A stretch of DNA of 64,000 bases from Polytrichum commune (Eukaryota > Streptophyta > Polytrichopsida > Polytrichales > Polytrichaceae), in NCBI GenBank assembly GCA_950295325.1, contig OX485804.1, forward strand, positions 17,360,001-17,424,000, written 5' to 3'. A program made the translations under genes and the position numbers. Below, piece after piece: positions 35,180 through 47,119 of this stretch (the stretch's first letter is position 1; the number at the start of each line of letters is the position of its first letter). The notes beneath the pieces were generated by a model. It made no database searches. It worked only from the letters and a program-made list of their open reading frames with translations, and was not told the DNA's origin.

Positions 35180-36420
35180 TTTTTGAGTTTTTTGCAGGAA
35201 CGAAGTGAGTTGAATTGTTTTATGATCTGAATGAGTTGAAGTCTGAACTATTGGCCATTGTTGAAGTCATTATCAACTGAGAGAGTCACAATGAGCGTAG
35301 ATAGTTGTTGTTAAGTGAATTAGAGCAAGGAAGCAAATACAATTAAGTGAATCGTAATGTGAAGCTGAATGAATGAGAGCGCATGTGAAGAATTCTGAAG
35401 TAAAGAAAGAAGAATGAATTGTGAATGGAAGAAATGAGCGCATATGAATTATAGTGAGCAGTGCAAGACTAAGAGAGAGATTGAATGAGAATGTATCAAC
35501 CTCAGAGTGAGCAAAAGGATGAAATAGAGAGGATATCGAGAGGAGTGGACAGTCAAATGTGGAATCTTAAGCGTAAATGAGAAATCCGTAGCGGGAAACT
35601 AAGAATGGAAAGCGAGTGACTGAGAGGGTTAATGTCGGATTCAAGAGTGCGGTTGTTCTGAGGGATAAACACCTATTGTTCAGAACTTCTTGAGGAAGGA
35701 TTGGAGTGGAACTATGATCTTAATAAGCCAACCTAAATGGAAAGGGGCCAGAGGATTAAAACTATTGTCTAAGTGGTAGAGTGACGCATGAGTGGAAGAA
35801 ATTAATATAGTGAAACCATCGCCGGTTGAGTGCCGTGAGAGGAGCCAACTGGAGCAACATAGAGAAAGAGTCGAACTATTGTTTAAGAAGCAGAGAGCAT
35901 TGTGGAATGACGGTTCAGGCCACCTGTGAAAGAGAGAAGGCGAGACAATCGAGCGTTAACCTGAGTGAAGCGTAACTATGGACTCTAGTTAAGTTTTACT
36001 ATAGGCGGAGAGGGAGCCGAAAGGCCAAGTGTCAGACCATTGTGTGAGATGATTGTATATTGCTAGCCTCAGAGAAGCAGGAAGGAATGAAACGATTATA
36101 GTTCAACCAATAAAGATCATAGTTGAATCTTGAGGGTAGGCTGTTAGTTGTAAAATTGGGAAGAATGGAATTTAAGAGAGAATCTCAATCAACTGAAGTG
36201 ATGAGATATCACTTCTGATCAGTTGATTAGAGGAAAAAGTGAGGATTGTAAGAGGGATCAAGTGTAAGTAAGCTAGAATGAACTTTGGAACATAAATGAT
36301 ATCTAGGTATAAGTTATTCGAATCTTAATTAAGTAGTAAATTGATAATTAGTCAAGAGATTAGATCTTTGAGTATGAGATGCATATTAACACAATCAACT
36401 ATTGTCTTGTGTGTTACCCT
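35180..36420 (+). other. strongly purine-rich, non-coding stretch
   Basis: The plus strand is dominated by A and G for about 1.2 kb, with many GAATGA, GAGAGA and AAGAAG words, and has no frame over 60 codons. It is not a simple satellite. It may be a transposon interior or a non-coding transcript; the sequence does not decide. Confidence 0.4.
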
Positions 36421-37884
36421 GGTTGTTGTTGTTGCAGGTAGTGCAGGGCAGCCAAGACTATAGCTTGACCTTGATGTCCGTTGTTAGTTGCACCAGTTGT
36501 GAGTAATGATTAAATTTGGAGTTAATGAATAAACAATTTGTCTTGTATTGGAATTAACATTGACGAAGTAACGAAGGAATTGTTTTGACTTGAAGATGCA
36601 TTGGCCAATGGTTACCAAAGACAATTGTGATACTTAAAGACTATTGTTATACAAAATCTCATGACGAGATGAAAACTACAGCTTACTGACACACATACCC
36701 TACGGACTGAGAAAGATTGAGAGGGAAACCAAGAGAGAAAAGGAGAGTAAAAGACATACTAGTCATGATTTAGAGTGAAGATAGCAACCCTATTGTCTGA
36801 TTAATGAATTATAATGTGACAAATGCTTGTAATAGACACTAGTTAAGCCTTCCTTGAGAGTCTGTACCCTGGGTTTTGGGTTATTTAACTGAGAGCAAAA
36901 ATGTACTACATATGTCCACTATTATTGGATCCGGAATCCGGTCAATGTAAGGATATTGTGGGGGTAGACCATTATTTATCACTACTCCATCGCTCTCTAT
37001 GAGCCAAATTTTTTGTTGCGGGTTCTTTAGTTTCATTTGTCCCTACAAGTGGGATTAATTTGTGAATACTAAGTGTGTGTGTGTGGGAATCAACCACAAC
37101 ACAAGTATAGATACACAGGGTCTTTGAGCTTTTAGAGACTTTCATCTTTATAACCAGCTACTCTAATATCAACATGCCGAAGAATACTATCTTGAAAGTT
37201 TGGCTAAAAGTTGACCACCAAAACTATACAACTTCATTTTATCATTGCCACAATAGACAGTGAGAAATCTAAACAAGGAAAGCAATATGGTTTGTTCAAT
37301 TTTCAAAAATCATTGAGTTGGTGTCACTTTGATTGCTCAACCTCCATGTTTATCTAACATGAACCTTTGAATGTCATAAACTTTGAAGGGGTATTATACC
37401 AATTTGAGCTCCTCATACACTTCATGTACAATCTCATCTCCCTTGATCCCAGTTTCAACAAGAGAATAAATGCACTGTGGTCTTTTATAACTTGTAGGTC
37501 AATATTTGGGAAGTGCATCCATTTGGGAAGGACTTATTGTGAAGCAAATAGGACAAACACAAATAAAAGACAGAAAAGTGACTCGTATTGCATGCTCTCT
37601 CAACATGACAATATTGATTTCAAAGAATGATAGTCAACAACATAATAAAAAGGGTTGATTGTTTTCCATGAAAACAACCAACCAGACCATCACTAGTTTA
37701 TTTGCAGTATATGCTTATCAACGTGATGACCTTCAAGGACCTAGATCTGAGGGTTCCAAAACCTAATTAAAGATACCTAGACAGTTTATCTAATCACCAC
37801 ACTGCAATACATCTAAAACTCTACAAATAATAAGCACACAAGTAAATGATAAATAAGGTATAATATCAATAGTTTTATCTATCC
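36421..37884. other. intergenic, 3' flank of the RELCH-like fragment
   Basis: No recognised gene. An 87-codon open frame at 37367-37630 shows no domain. The last 100 bases may hold the 3' UTR of the minus-strand gene. Confidence 0.35.
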
Positions 37885-38900
37885 TTATGACCTTCCCCAC
37901 CTCATCATTCGCTTCAGCCCACTTTCCTCTAGAGGTGGTGGTGGTGGCACTTGAGGAATCTCAATGACAGGCAACTCTGAGCTTGACATGTTCAGGTACC
38001 CTGGGTCCCTTAAGTAACCACCCTCTCCAAACAAGCTTCCCATTGAACTCCCTACTGCCTTGGTAAGAACCTCTACAATCCGAATGCCTCCTCGCTCTTT
38101 TAGAATACCTTCAAGCGCCTCCTTGTGTGTTGGGTCCAGGGCCTCCATGTCTTTCAGGAGATTTTGTATTGTTGGCAATAGAAGGTTGTTGACGCTTGTT
38201 GGGGACAGGTATGAACCACCAGACAAAATCTCCATATCATGGACCATTTATATAGGTACAGAGATTGCAAATTTAGAACCTTGTATTAATCGAGATGCTT
38301 CAAACCCCCAAGATAATTTCGTGTGGTTGTGGCATCTTTGAAGTGGAAGTTACAGTTGCAAAGACACTACTGGTTGAGATCAAACATACTTAATTGGTGA
38401 AAAATCCTTATTACATTGAACTCTATGCATAGGATACATGTTACATCAAAATATTTGAAGTTACAACTGCTGGAGGAGAACATCAGAACAATCGAAGGAT
38501 GAGGTCATACCAGTTGCATCAAGTGCTCGAAGCGCCTCACAAATGACATCAGCTCTCTCCCGACGCCGTGCTAACTTGGCATTTGGCATAGGTGTCCCCG
38601 AAAGTACAACCAGCTTGATCAACAGATGTGCGTCTAGTTAAGTCCAACATAGGTTAGTCTAGAATGTTTTCAACAAAAACAAAACATCATATGATTATTT
38701 CCTACAAATTCCCCATGCTGACATATTTGATGCACCCATGACAACCCGGAAGATAGTTCTTGAAAGTTGCAAAAAGGATATAATCTTGCAAGTTGGATGT
38801 TGTAAGTGGGATTGCCACAGAGAGGGCACGGATTACTGCAATGGTGGCTTCATGCGATCCATCCTCCAAAAATGAATCCATTTGCATTTTGACTTTGTCT

Positions 38901-38908
38901 ACCACCTG
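38901..38908. repeat. 8-bp target-site duplication (left), also splice acceptor
   Basis: ACCACCTG on the plus strand, repeated exactly at 39894-39901. On the minus strand it reads CAGGTGGT, so it contains the AG acceptor and the first five exon bases of the RELCH-like exon 38905-38746. Confidence 0.88.
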
Positions 38909-39893
38909 CAGGGTTGTCTATTGTGTCGTGACGGAGGGTAATCCCGACATAATGTCGTGCCGTCACGACACGTATCCGTCACGACATTATGACGGATGAT
39001 GTCTTTATCCTGCCGGACTTGAATTTTACCGAATTTTTTGTGTATTTACATTACCCCATTGCGGACACGTAGGAGTTACGATGTCCACGTGTGATGACAT
39101 GTCAGCAAAGTAGAGGTAAAGTGGGGAATAAAATTACTAGCGCCCGTCTGCCCTCCCGTCCGCCCCCGTTCCCCGTACCCTAACCCCGCTCCCTTAGCCC
39201 ATTAACATGTTCCCTAACCCGTTCCCTACGTTCCCTCCCGTCCGACCCCCCGTCCTCCCTCCCGTTCCCCTCCCCCCTCCCCCGTTCCCCTCCCCCGTTC
39301 CCCTAATCCCGTTCCCATCCATCCCGTCCTATCCAAACCTCCTAAACCCGCTCCCATCCCCCGCTCCCCAAGTTCCCACACGCTCCTCGCGTTCCCCCCC
39401 GTCCGCCCCCCCCCCCCCCCCCGTTCCCACTTACCTTCCCGTCCTCCCTCCCCGTCCTCCCCCCCCCTGTCCGACCCATCCCGCCCCCCCGTCCGACCCC
39501 TCCCCACCCCGTCCGACCCTTCCCCCCCCCCCCCCCCCCCGACCCTCACCCCCATCCGACCCCATGTTCCCACACGTCCGCCCGCGCTCCCCACCCGTTC
39601 CCCCCGTCCGACCTACACCCTCCTTAGTAATATTTTATTACTTTGATTTTAACAAAATGGTAAACACAATGGCAAAATGGTTTACATGCCAAGGGAAATA
39701 TGCACATCCACGTCGGCATTTTTTGCCACATAGGACGCCACCTTGGCAAGAAGGTAAGTATTTTACCCACCCTACTAGGTTGACCCTAGTTTGACCCTAC
39801 GAGGAGCCTATTGTGTCGTGACGGAGGGGTCCGACCCGACACGACGCGTCATGACGGCACGACCCCGTCATGACGTCGCGATAGACAACCCTA
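38909..39893. mobile_element. non-autonomous hAT element at a RELCH-like splice acceptor
   Basis: 985 bp with 13-bp terminal inverted repeats, CAGGGTTGTCTAT on the left and TAGGGTTGTCTAT as reverse complement of the right end. The C/T first base followed by AGGG is typical of hAT ends (as in Ac). Exact 8-bp duplications ACCACCTG flank it. Inside both ends are repeated GTCGTGACGG and CCGTCACGAC motifs in both orientations, likely transposase-binding sites. The core (39140-39620) is extremely C-rich, built from CCGTCCGACCCC-like words. There is no transposase sequence, so mobility would depend on another hAT. Confidence 0.88.
39140..39620 (+). repeat. C-rich low-complexity core of the hAT element
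   Basis: About 480 bp of nearly pure pyrimidine with interspersed CG, in irregular CCCGTCCGACC and CCGTTCCC words and several poly-C runs. Open frames here on either strand (195 and 122 codons) are by-products of composition and have only Pro- or Gly-rich translations. Confidence 0.8.
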
Positions 39894-39901
39894 ACCACCT
39901 G
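39894..39901. repeat. 8-bp target-site duplication (right)
   Basis: ACCACCTG, an exact copy of 38901-38908, directly after the right end of the 985-bp hAT element. Confidence 0.88.
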
Positions 39902-40804
39902 ATTACACAAGCAAATGGTGACCACTGAGATACATGATAGAATTCCATATAGAGCGTTAATCTCTATTGAGAACATCATCAAAACATTGTCTTAACATCC
40001 TCTTTGCCTAAAATACAAGGTCACGCCACACAAAGCTCTGTGTACAAAATTGCTAATCATTTAAAGATCTCCAAGATCTTGTGATGACTATTTCTGATGA
40101 CTCCAAAGCTAGCCATCTCCTACACTAACATTTTACTGATATGTCTGGCATAGTAATTATTCACTGAACAGTTTCACATATTTATCACTTCTAGTTTTGT
40201 CTCTTCTTGCCAACTTGAGGATGAGCCACTTCATTCCGGCCGACCAGAGGCTGTAGAATTCGTTGGGCACGCCCAAACCAATCGATGATTTGAGGCAATT
40301 GTTGACTATGAGCCCAAAGATAGTTGAAACACATGGTCAAATCTCTCAACGTCTCTTATTTTAAAAGAGAAGAAATATGGTACAACTTCACTCATCTAAT
40401 TTAAGACTATTCCAAACATCTTACTAATGCTATATGGGATAAGTTTATGGCAAATCTTAAGAAGTGAAAAGAATTTGAGTGAGTATACTGCCCCAAAAAC
40501 ATCAATAATTGCGTACTTGACATCCACATTTGGTTCTGAACCAAGTGTCACCAAAGTGGGAATAACCTGTTGTGTTGCAAATTTCAACTCCACGTTTCTG
40601 ATCTGTGTCATAAAGGTGAGGTCAAATGTCTCCAGCAATTAAGGAGGAAGGATATTCACACACAGCATGCACATGCAACAATCCAAGTTTAAGCAAGTGC
40701 ATCAACATCTTGTAAATCCAAAACAGACACAAAGAGGTGATTACCAGTGCTTTTGAGAGTACAGCCGCACTGACTTTCACATCGGCATTGGAGTTCACAA
40801 CAAA

Positions 40805-43800
40805 CTCTCATAAAACGCCAAGGATAATTGTATGTTGCTGCTCAAATGTGCTGCTCAAATGTGCTGCTCATGAAACCCAGTCAAATGTTGAGTTCCTCAT
40901 TCTTAAAATCACCAAATCTTCATTCACTAAGACATTCAGTAACTTCAAAAAATGTCACAGAAACTGGGACAATAAATATATTGCCAGGGTAGAAAATTGT
41001 AAGTGTAATTTTAAAAAGACAACAGAGCATGCAATGACTTCATTACTCTAACCAATTCACACACCATCTCAACCTCAAATGAAACTTCTATTTCGGGTGA
41101 TACTTAACACCAGAGGTATTCAACATCCTGCTAACTTCAAGTTTTCTGACATAAAATCATGATGCTGACAAATGGGAAAAACTTCCAATTCCCAAGAGCT
41201 TCAGAAGGAGGATTATTTTAGCCTGACAAGCCAACAACTATAGAATTAACTTTGTTGCCAAAGAGAGCATACCAAAGGAAACGAACAACATCTATGAGTT
41301 CCGGGATGACCAAAATTCCTGTAGACAATGGTGTCGGAATGAGTACAAATACTTTACTACAAGCCAAAGCTAGAATCAATGTCTATGGTACGTTGATTTG
41401 CCACCATTGGAGCATCACCAAGGGACATCTACCAGAAGGCACTTCCTAGTCCAACTTCTTATGATGCCAAAGTGTTATGATTTCCACGTGGGATTCAGGT
41501 GGGTGTGAAACAATGTAAGATTGCCATGTGGTATATATAAAAAAAGATGATAATATACATTATTAGAAGTAGAAGCACAAATCAATGTCAATGGTACTAT
41601 AGATTAGCATGCATGAAAATGGCCTGCCACCCTTGCCAAGGGACATCTATCAGAAGGTGCTTCCCAATTCATCTTCTCGTGGTAATTCCCACGTGGGATT
41701 TGAGTGAGTTTCAACTAATGCAAGACTGCCATGTGGCACATTTTCCAAGGATGTTTTGCTTTACAACCTAAACCATGAAGCATTGTCTATGTTACCCTTG
41801 GGATGCATAAAGGTAGTCTTTCACAATTGCCAAGGATATTTTTTCTTAAGGTACTTCCTAATTCAGTTTATTGTGATGCCAAACTTATTTTAATCGCCCT
41901 GTGGGATTGGGGTGGGTTTCAAGCAATGCGGAAAATTTTCAAGGATGGTTCCTTAGTAAAGGTGCAAGCATGAAGCAATTGAATCCAATGTGGAAACCAC
42001 GTTTTGGCATTAGTGAAGATGAAATAGAGCGACGTCTGTAATAAAAGATGATCTTTTTCAACATGTATCATATGTTATGTTCACAGTGGCTAGTACATGT
42101 AAAAAATCTTGCATATCTGACATGTACAATTAATCAGTCTAGCAAGTAAGTGGATGTTGAATCGCATAAGCAAGTATGGTTAAAGGGCTCCTGTATGGAG
42201 AGCCAATGAAATCAATTGATTATAGCTTCATATCCAATTGATTATAAGACTTCATGTCCAATCTTATGAAACCAAGATGTCGAGAAGTTTGCCCTTAAAT
42301 CCTAAAGCCTTCACATTTGATTTTTGGGCAAGGGCAACGCTGTCGTGGAGAGAGGGGTCCGCTTTAGGAAAGCACGGGGCTTCTGGCTGCAACTGGTTTC
42401 GCTCGCCGGACCGTCGAATCTTCAATTGCCCTCAAAACTTCCTCAATCTTTCAAATTTTTACAAAACAAATCTATCAATAAGTCTTACTCTCTCAAAGGA
42501 TTGTTGCCAACAAAGACTTGTCCGTCTTTTTGTGGACGGTCGAAGTCTCAGCTCTTTCTATGCAAGAGCTAGCAAACTTCCCTCCACTCAGACTAGCACA
42601 ACTTTGTTTTCGCTCACTCTCCTTCAAGCATGTAAACACTCAAGATAAAACAATCACATGAAACCTCAATTGCATATTTTATTTCAAGTTTTCTTCTCCA
42701 AAAAAAACACACACAACAACAACCGTCGAGCTTTCAACAACAAAAAACTTGTCTCTCCCCACTCTCTTCTCCTCAACCACATGTATGAGATAAGGCCTCA
42801 AATCCTCCTCTTATCCTCATCACGTGATTTCTAATTATCCATTGGTCTAAAGATAAACTAAGGATAAAACTAGAAATAAGGCTAAAAGGGTAATAAGAGT
42901 AAACTAAGAGTAAAAAAGATAGATAAGAATAAAAAAGATAAAATAAAAGTTACTAAGAATAACTATGAGTAACAAAAAAGTAATATAATTCTACTCCCTT
43001 TTACTTTCCTCCTTCATCTCCAAATGAAGGAATCACCATGAAACACAAAATACGTACACATGTAAATAATGTACGTATTTACACTACGACAACGCCAGTG
43101 CTTCAAATTTCAGTCATGTAAAAGATAAGACTATGTTGTTCTAAATTTCAGTCGTAGAGATATATACTAGACTAACATATATTTTTGTTGTTAAAATTTG
43201 AAGTCAATCGGACCATATTTGCTAAGTGAGATTGACATATGAATAATGCCTTCATCGTGGGGGCAACTAGCGAAAAATCTGAATTTATTTGTTTCATGGC
43301 CGTTTTAGTCATGCCAAAAAAAATTAATAGTTGAAAACTTTGCCATAACATATTATGTGGTTGAAAAATGAGTTTCTCCCAAATTTGGGTTACTTTGATG
43401 AAATTTAGATGAAGTCTGTCACTCTCAAAGTTGAAGGGTCATATGAGGATATTTTGGGATGTCCACCCTTTGACTAGGACAAAACAACACATGCATTAAT
43501 TTTTTTCAAATCCATCTGGTGAAGTCGAGCACAACCATCACCTTGTCCTAAGGTGGGGAAAAGCCCACCCAATATGTGAAAGATATTGTTCCTAAATATT
43601 AAAGAAGATTTTGTTCATGTTGGGCAACTCATTGGCTAAATTACAATGGCAAGGCACCATGCCCTTGCGTTGAAGTCAAAATGCCTCACATAACCTACAT
43701 TTATTCCCTTGTAGGGCAACCCGGCCAATTACAAGGTGGCTAAAATTGCACAAGCCAAACTCATGGGATGCCTCTCAAAACAAACAATTTCAAACTAACA

Positions 43801-45639
43801 AATACTCTTACATGCTTGGAGTATGCATTTTTTACATATTATTTTGGTCCACATGCTACATAAGTAGATACCTTCCATTCATGTAGAATGCCATCTATTG
43901 GGTTGCAAACCCTATCAAAAGACTAGGTGGCAACTCATTTTAGGTTGCATGAACATTTTAATTGTTCAATAAGTTTTGGTGTTCTTAATATTTGAAAGTA
44001 ATTGTTGAGATTATCATGATTTAAAATAAGTATCATAAGATTATCATAGCTTATGTAGGGAAAAAAAAATCAGAGAGAAATTAGCACACAGTTCAATGTG
44101 GAGAGGGAGCCCAAATTTTTATCATCTAGTGATTTTTGCCGACTTTGCTATTACATGGAAGATGCCATAAGCCTATTTTGTGTAGTTAATCCAGAGACAA
44201 TAAGGCATCTTGAAGGGCAAATATGAAACAAACATGACGTCACTTTACCTTATCAAGTCCAAGTTTACACTCAGCTACATAACCATAGGACATTGTAAGC
44301 TTACTATATGCCAAACTTGGCTCACACTTTGATTGCCTTTGTTGACTCATGTAGAATTATAATATCCATGTTATTCTCATATCCACAAGGCCTTGAACTG
44401 TTCCACAACCTAACCCACCATTATAACCAAAAAGGATCATAGCAGTGTGAAGTGACAAGCCTTTATGTGATGGAGAAGCAATAATAGGGCTAAGCACGAC
44501 CAAAAATAAAGCCTTGTTGGGGCTTGAAGGGGACCTCCTACCTTATGAATCTTATGGTAAGTTAGATAAGCTTATCCTTTTTCACCTATGAAGGACCCAA
44601 GTTGCACTAGAAGAAAACTTGTCCATGGCAAGAAAATGCATAAACAAATCATAATGACTGTCGACGCGAAGGTTTTTAATTATAGTTTTGGGATAGACAA
44701 TCAAAATGATTCATTTATGCAATTTCTCATCACAACTCGCAATGGCCAAGTCGCAATGAATGGTTGTAATAGACAAGTTTTTTTTCTTCTAGTGTTGGTC
44801 AATGTGCGACAATATAAAACATTTCTACCATCCCCTTCTCCCACTTCTATCCGGACGAGGAATGACGATGGCTAATGACCACATAACATCATTCAAATTC
44901 ATAACAATGTTCTGCGGAACTGAGCGTATTCCACGGAATATTGTCAGTCCCATAGAACAATGTTATGGATCTGAATAATGTTATGCATGTTCTCGTCAAC
45001 AAAGGACAGAAAATTCTCTTTCTTTCTTCTACACAATTTCTACCAAACTCACCAAGTTTTAGAATCATGTTTTTTTTTTCTATTTATGAAAACTTTGAAA
45101 TTTTATTCACTACATCATGTTATATCAAGAAGATAATATAAACATAAATACATGTGGCATTAGTAGTCGCAATACTAAGCATGTATTTGCATCTATGAAC
45201 ACCCAAGTTGTGTACCACAAAGGTCACTCTAATCCATCCTTACTAGGGTTGGAATGTACATAATTTTCACCTTGGATTTGAATGGATCTTGTCGAATGGA
45301 GGAGTGCCATGTGGTACAGTTTGAGGTAGAACCAGTTATGTTATGTTAGAATTGAGAGCCCTCTATTATATTTGAACCCTAAGTTCTCATTTGAGGTGTT
45401 CATTCAATTTGACATTTTTTGGATTTCATCCACTTTGTTCTAGACTAAATCCTACACCCATCTTCTTTCCTACCCATACATTTTGTAGATGAGACCTACA
45501 ATCTTTAATGGTGGATTTAGTAGCTTCGCTTTGTGGATCTACATGAAATTGAACTTGTCAAAATTCAAGAGATTCTCTTAGTCTAGCCTTTTCAGCCCTG
45601 TCTGTGGCAACTCTAGAAATACTAAACTATTTATAATAT
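40805..45639. other. intergenic, no gene recognised
   Basis: Nearly 5 kb without supported coding sequence. 41240-41800 holds two related pieces sharing GGGACATCTA and CCACGTGGGATT (about 41417-41495 and 41640-41700). 42840-42980 is A-rich with repeated AAGAGTAA and GATAA words. The missing upstream exons of the RELCH-like gene were looked for here and not seen. Confidence 0.4.
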
Positions 45640-46036
45640 TTAATGATTTTCTATGTTTTGTAAAGACATGCATTTGAAGACGAGATGCCTCCCATAATGT
45701 CTTAATAAAATCTTTTGGCTTCTTGCAAAAAATCTAGCGTTAACCTTCCGGAAGGGGCCACCCAAGGGGCTAATTCTACGATTAATAAGAAGAGAAATTG
45801 GGCATTGGTCAAAAAATGATGAACCTCCCAAGTATCTTATACTACATAATATGGGAAGATGGGGTTTGAACCAAATTAGAAAACAAATAGAATCTATCCA
45901 ATCTAGGTAGAACCCCAATACCATCATCTTGTAGGTTGTCCCATGAGTAGATAGGCATGGGTTGTCCCATGGAGGATGGATAAATCAAATCAACATTCAT
46001 ATTGTCATCAAAACTTTCAAAAATCACATTTTCCAA
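45640..46036 (-). pseudogene. LINE-type endonuclease remnant, frameshifted
   Basis: On the minus strand one frame reads YSWDNLQDDGIGVLPRLDRF and a second overlapping frame continues GGSSFFDQCPISLLINRR. Together they follow the end of L1-type apurinic endonuclease domains: a W-N-x-G block, an R-[LI]-D-R-F block, then S-D-H-C-P-[IL]. Here the final Asp-His pair reads Asp-Gln. The frame changes between the blocks and a stop interrupts the upstream part, so the fragment is dead. No reverse transcriptase was found nearby. Confidence 0.5.
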
Positions 46037-47119
46037 TGTTGCCCCAATGTGAAAGGTTTGACTTTGACATGAATTTGACCAGTCTCAAATAGGCTTCACC
46101 AAGAAAGTGATTGAAACATGTGAAAACATTAGACATGGCTTGCTTGGGCAATGAAGAATTAAGCTACATTGTTTCATTCTTACCCATGTTTTTCCATGTG
46201 GTAAGTTAGAAGGCTTTATGTGTTCATCATGAAGTGAGTGCACCAATTTCCAGGCCCTTGAGGGTAGTCCTAGTAATAAGGTTGACGATACAAGACTAGG
46301 GGTAGGGGAGAAGGGGAATCGCCCTGTGCATCCACACAAGATTGGAGCCACTCATCTATGATCAAGGTTCCCTAGCCCGAAATAGAGTCCAACGGATTAG
46401 ATTCAAAGGCCTGGTATTGAAGGTGATGTCGCCAAGTCATTACAATTCAATTGCAAGTTGTGAACATCTCATGTGATTTTGGGGTGAGAGTTTGGAGTAT
46501 GTCAGATTCATCACCTTTAAGTCATAATATTACTCAATTCCCTGGATGCGTTATGTGGGATTGAGCAAGAATAATTCTCATGTAATTCCAAGATTCCCCA
46601 TTTATCAAGAACACTCTTTTTGTGTATTGTGGAGTTTTTGACAAGCAACTATGAATTCAAAGTTTCTTGATTGCATCCCCTTTCTTTGGAATGAGACCAT
46701 TATCTAAGTGCTTAGCTATGTGAAGGTACTTGTACAAGCACTTTTTGAAAAGTCATGAGGTGGACCCATTCAATTGCAAATTGCAATGCAACAGTCCACA
46801 AGCCATGAGATGACCTCTTAGTTGGATGGGCCTCCTATGGGTACTTAAAGGTTAACATGTCCACCGTAAAGGATCTGTTTGCCAGAGCTTGCAAAATCTC
46901 ACGAGGATGTATAATCAGTCACTCACAGGAGTATCTAGGTACTAAGGTACCAGTAGCTTACGTCGTGTGCTTCGTTGCAGCTGGCAAATTGCTGGACTCA
47001 AAACACCCTGATTTGCAAACTAAAGGCAGTATTTGGCAAGATACCCAGCTGAAGAACTGAAAAGTAAAGATTTTGTCGAGTCGGACGCATTCAATCATCC
47101 TTACACTGTTTAGAGCTTA
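46037..47119. other. intergenic, no gene recognised
   Basis: A minus-strand frame at 46085-46351 could be a further piece of the LINE remnant but shows no clear motif. Nothing else was recognised. Confidence 0.35.

Larger units (their letters stand above)
37885..40804 (-). pseudogene. C-terminal exons of a RELCH-like HEAT-repeat protein, probably a fragment
   Basis: Minus-strand exons are 40804-40745, 40602-40489, 38905-38746, 38633-38511 and about 38230-37885. They read VVNSNADVKVSAAVLSKAL, then ATQQVIPTLVTLGSEPNVDV...IIDVFGA, then VVDKVKMQMDSFLEDGSHEA, then RRRERADVICEALRALDAT, then LLLPTIQNLLKDMEALDPTH. This order matches the C-terminus of plant homologues of RELCH (LisH/HEAT protein that binds Rab11), from memory of the family. 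The full family protein is about four times longer, and no upstream exons were found before 40804, so this looks like a 3' fragment. The first three junctions are GT-AG and in phase, though about nine residues seem to be missing after FGA. The last junction lacks an AG in the right phase. A hAT element sits directly at the acceptor of the middle exon. A transcribed partial gene remains possible. Confidence 0.6.

Noticed and set aside
39207..39794. 195-codon Pro-rich frame and its Gly-rich antisense partner
   Set aside because: It lies in the C-rich core of a hAT element. The frame exists because C-rich DNA has few stop codons.
40207..40350. Short minus-strand frame reading LWAHSQQLPQIIDWFGRAQR
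   Set aside because: It looks protein-like but is under 50 codons, lies in an intron of the RELCH-like fragment, and matches no family I can name.
43048..43080. Palindrome AAATACGTAC with its complement
   Set aside because: Ten-base arms in AT-rich DNA are too short to support a regulatory or structural claim.
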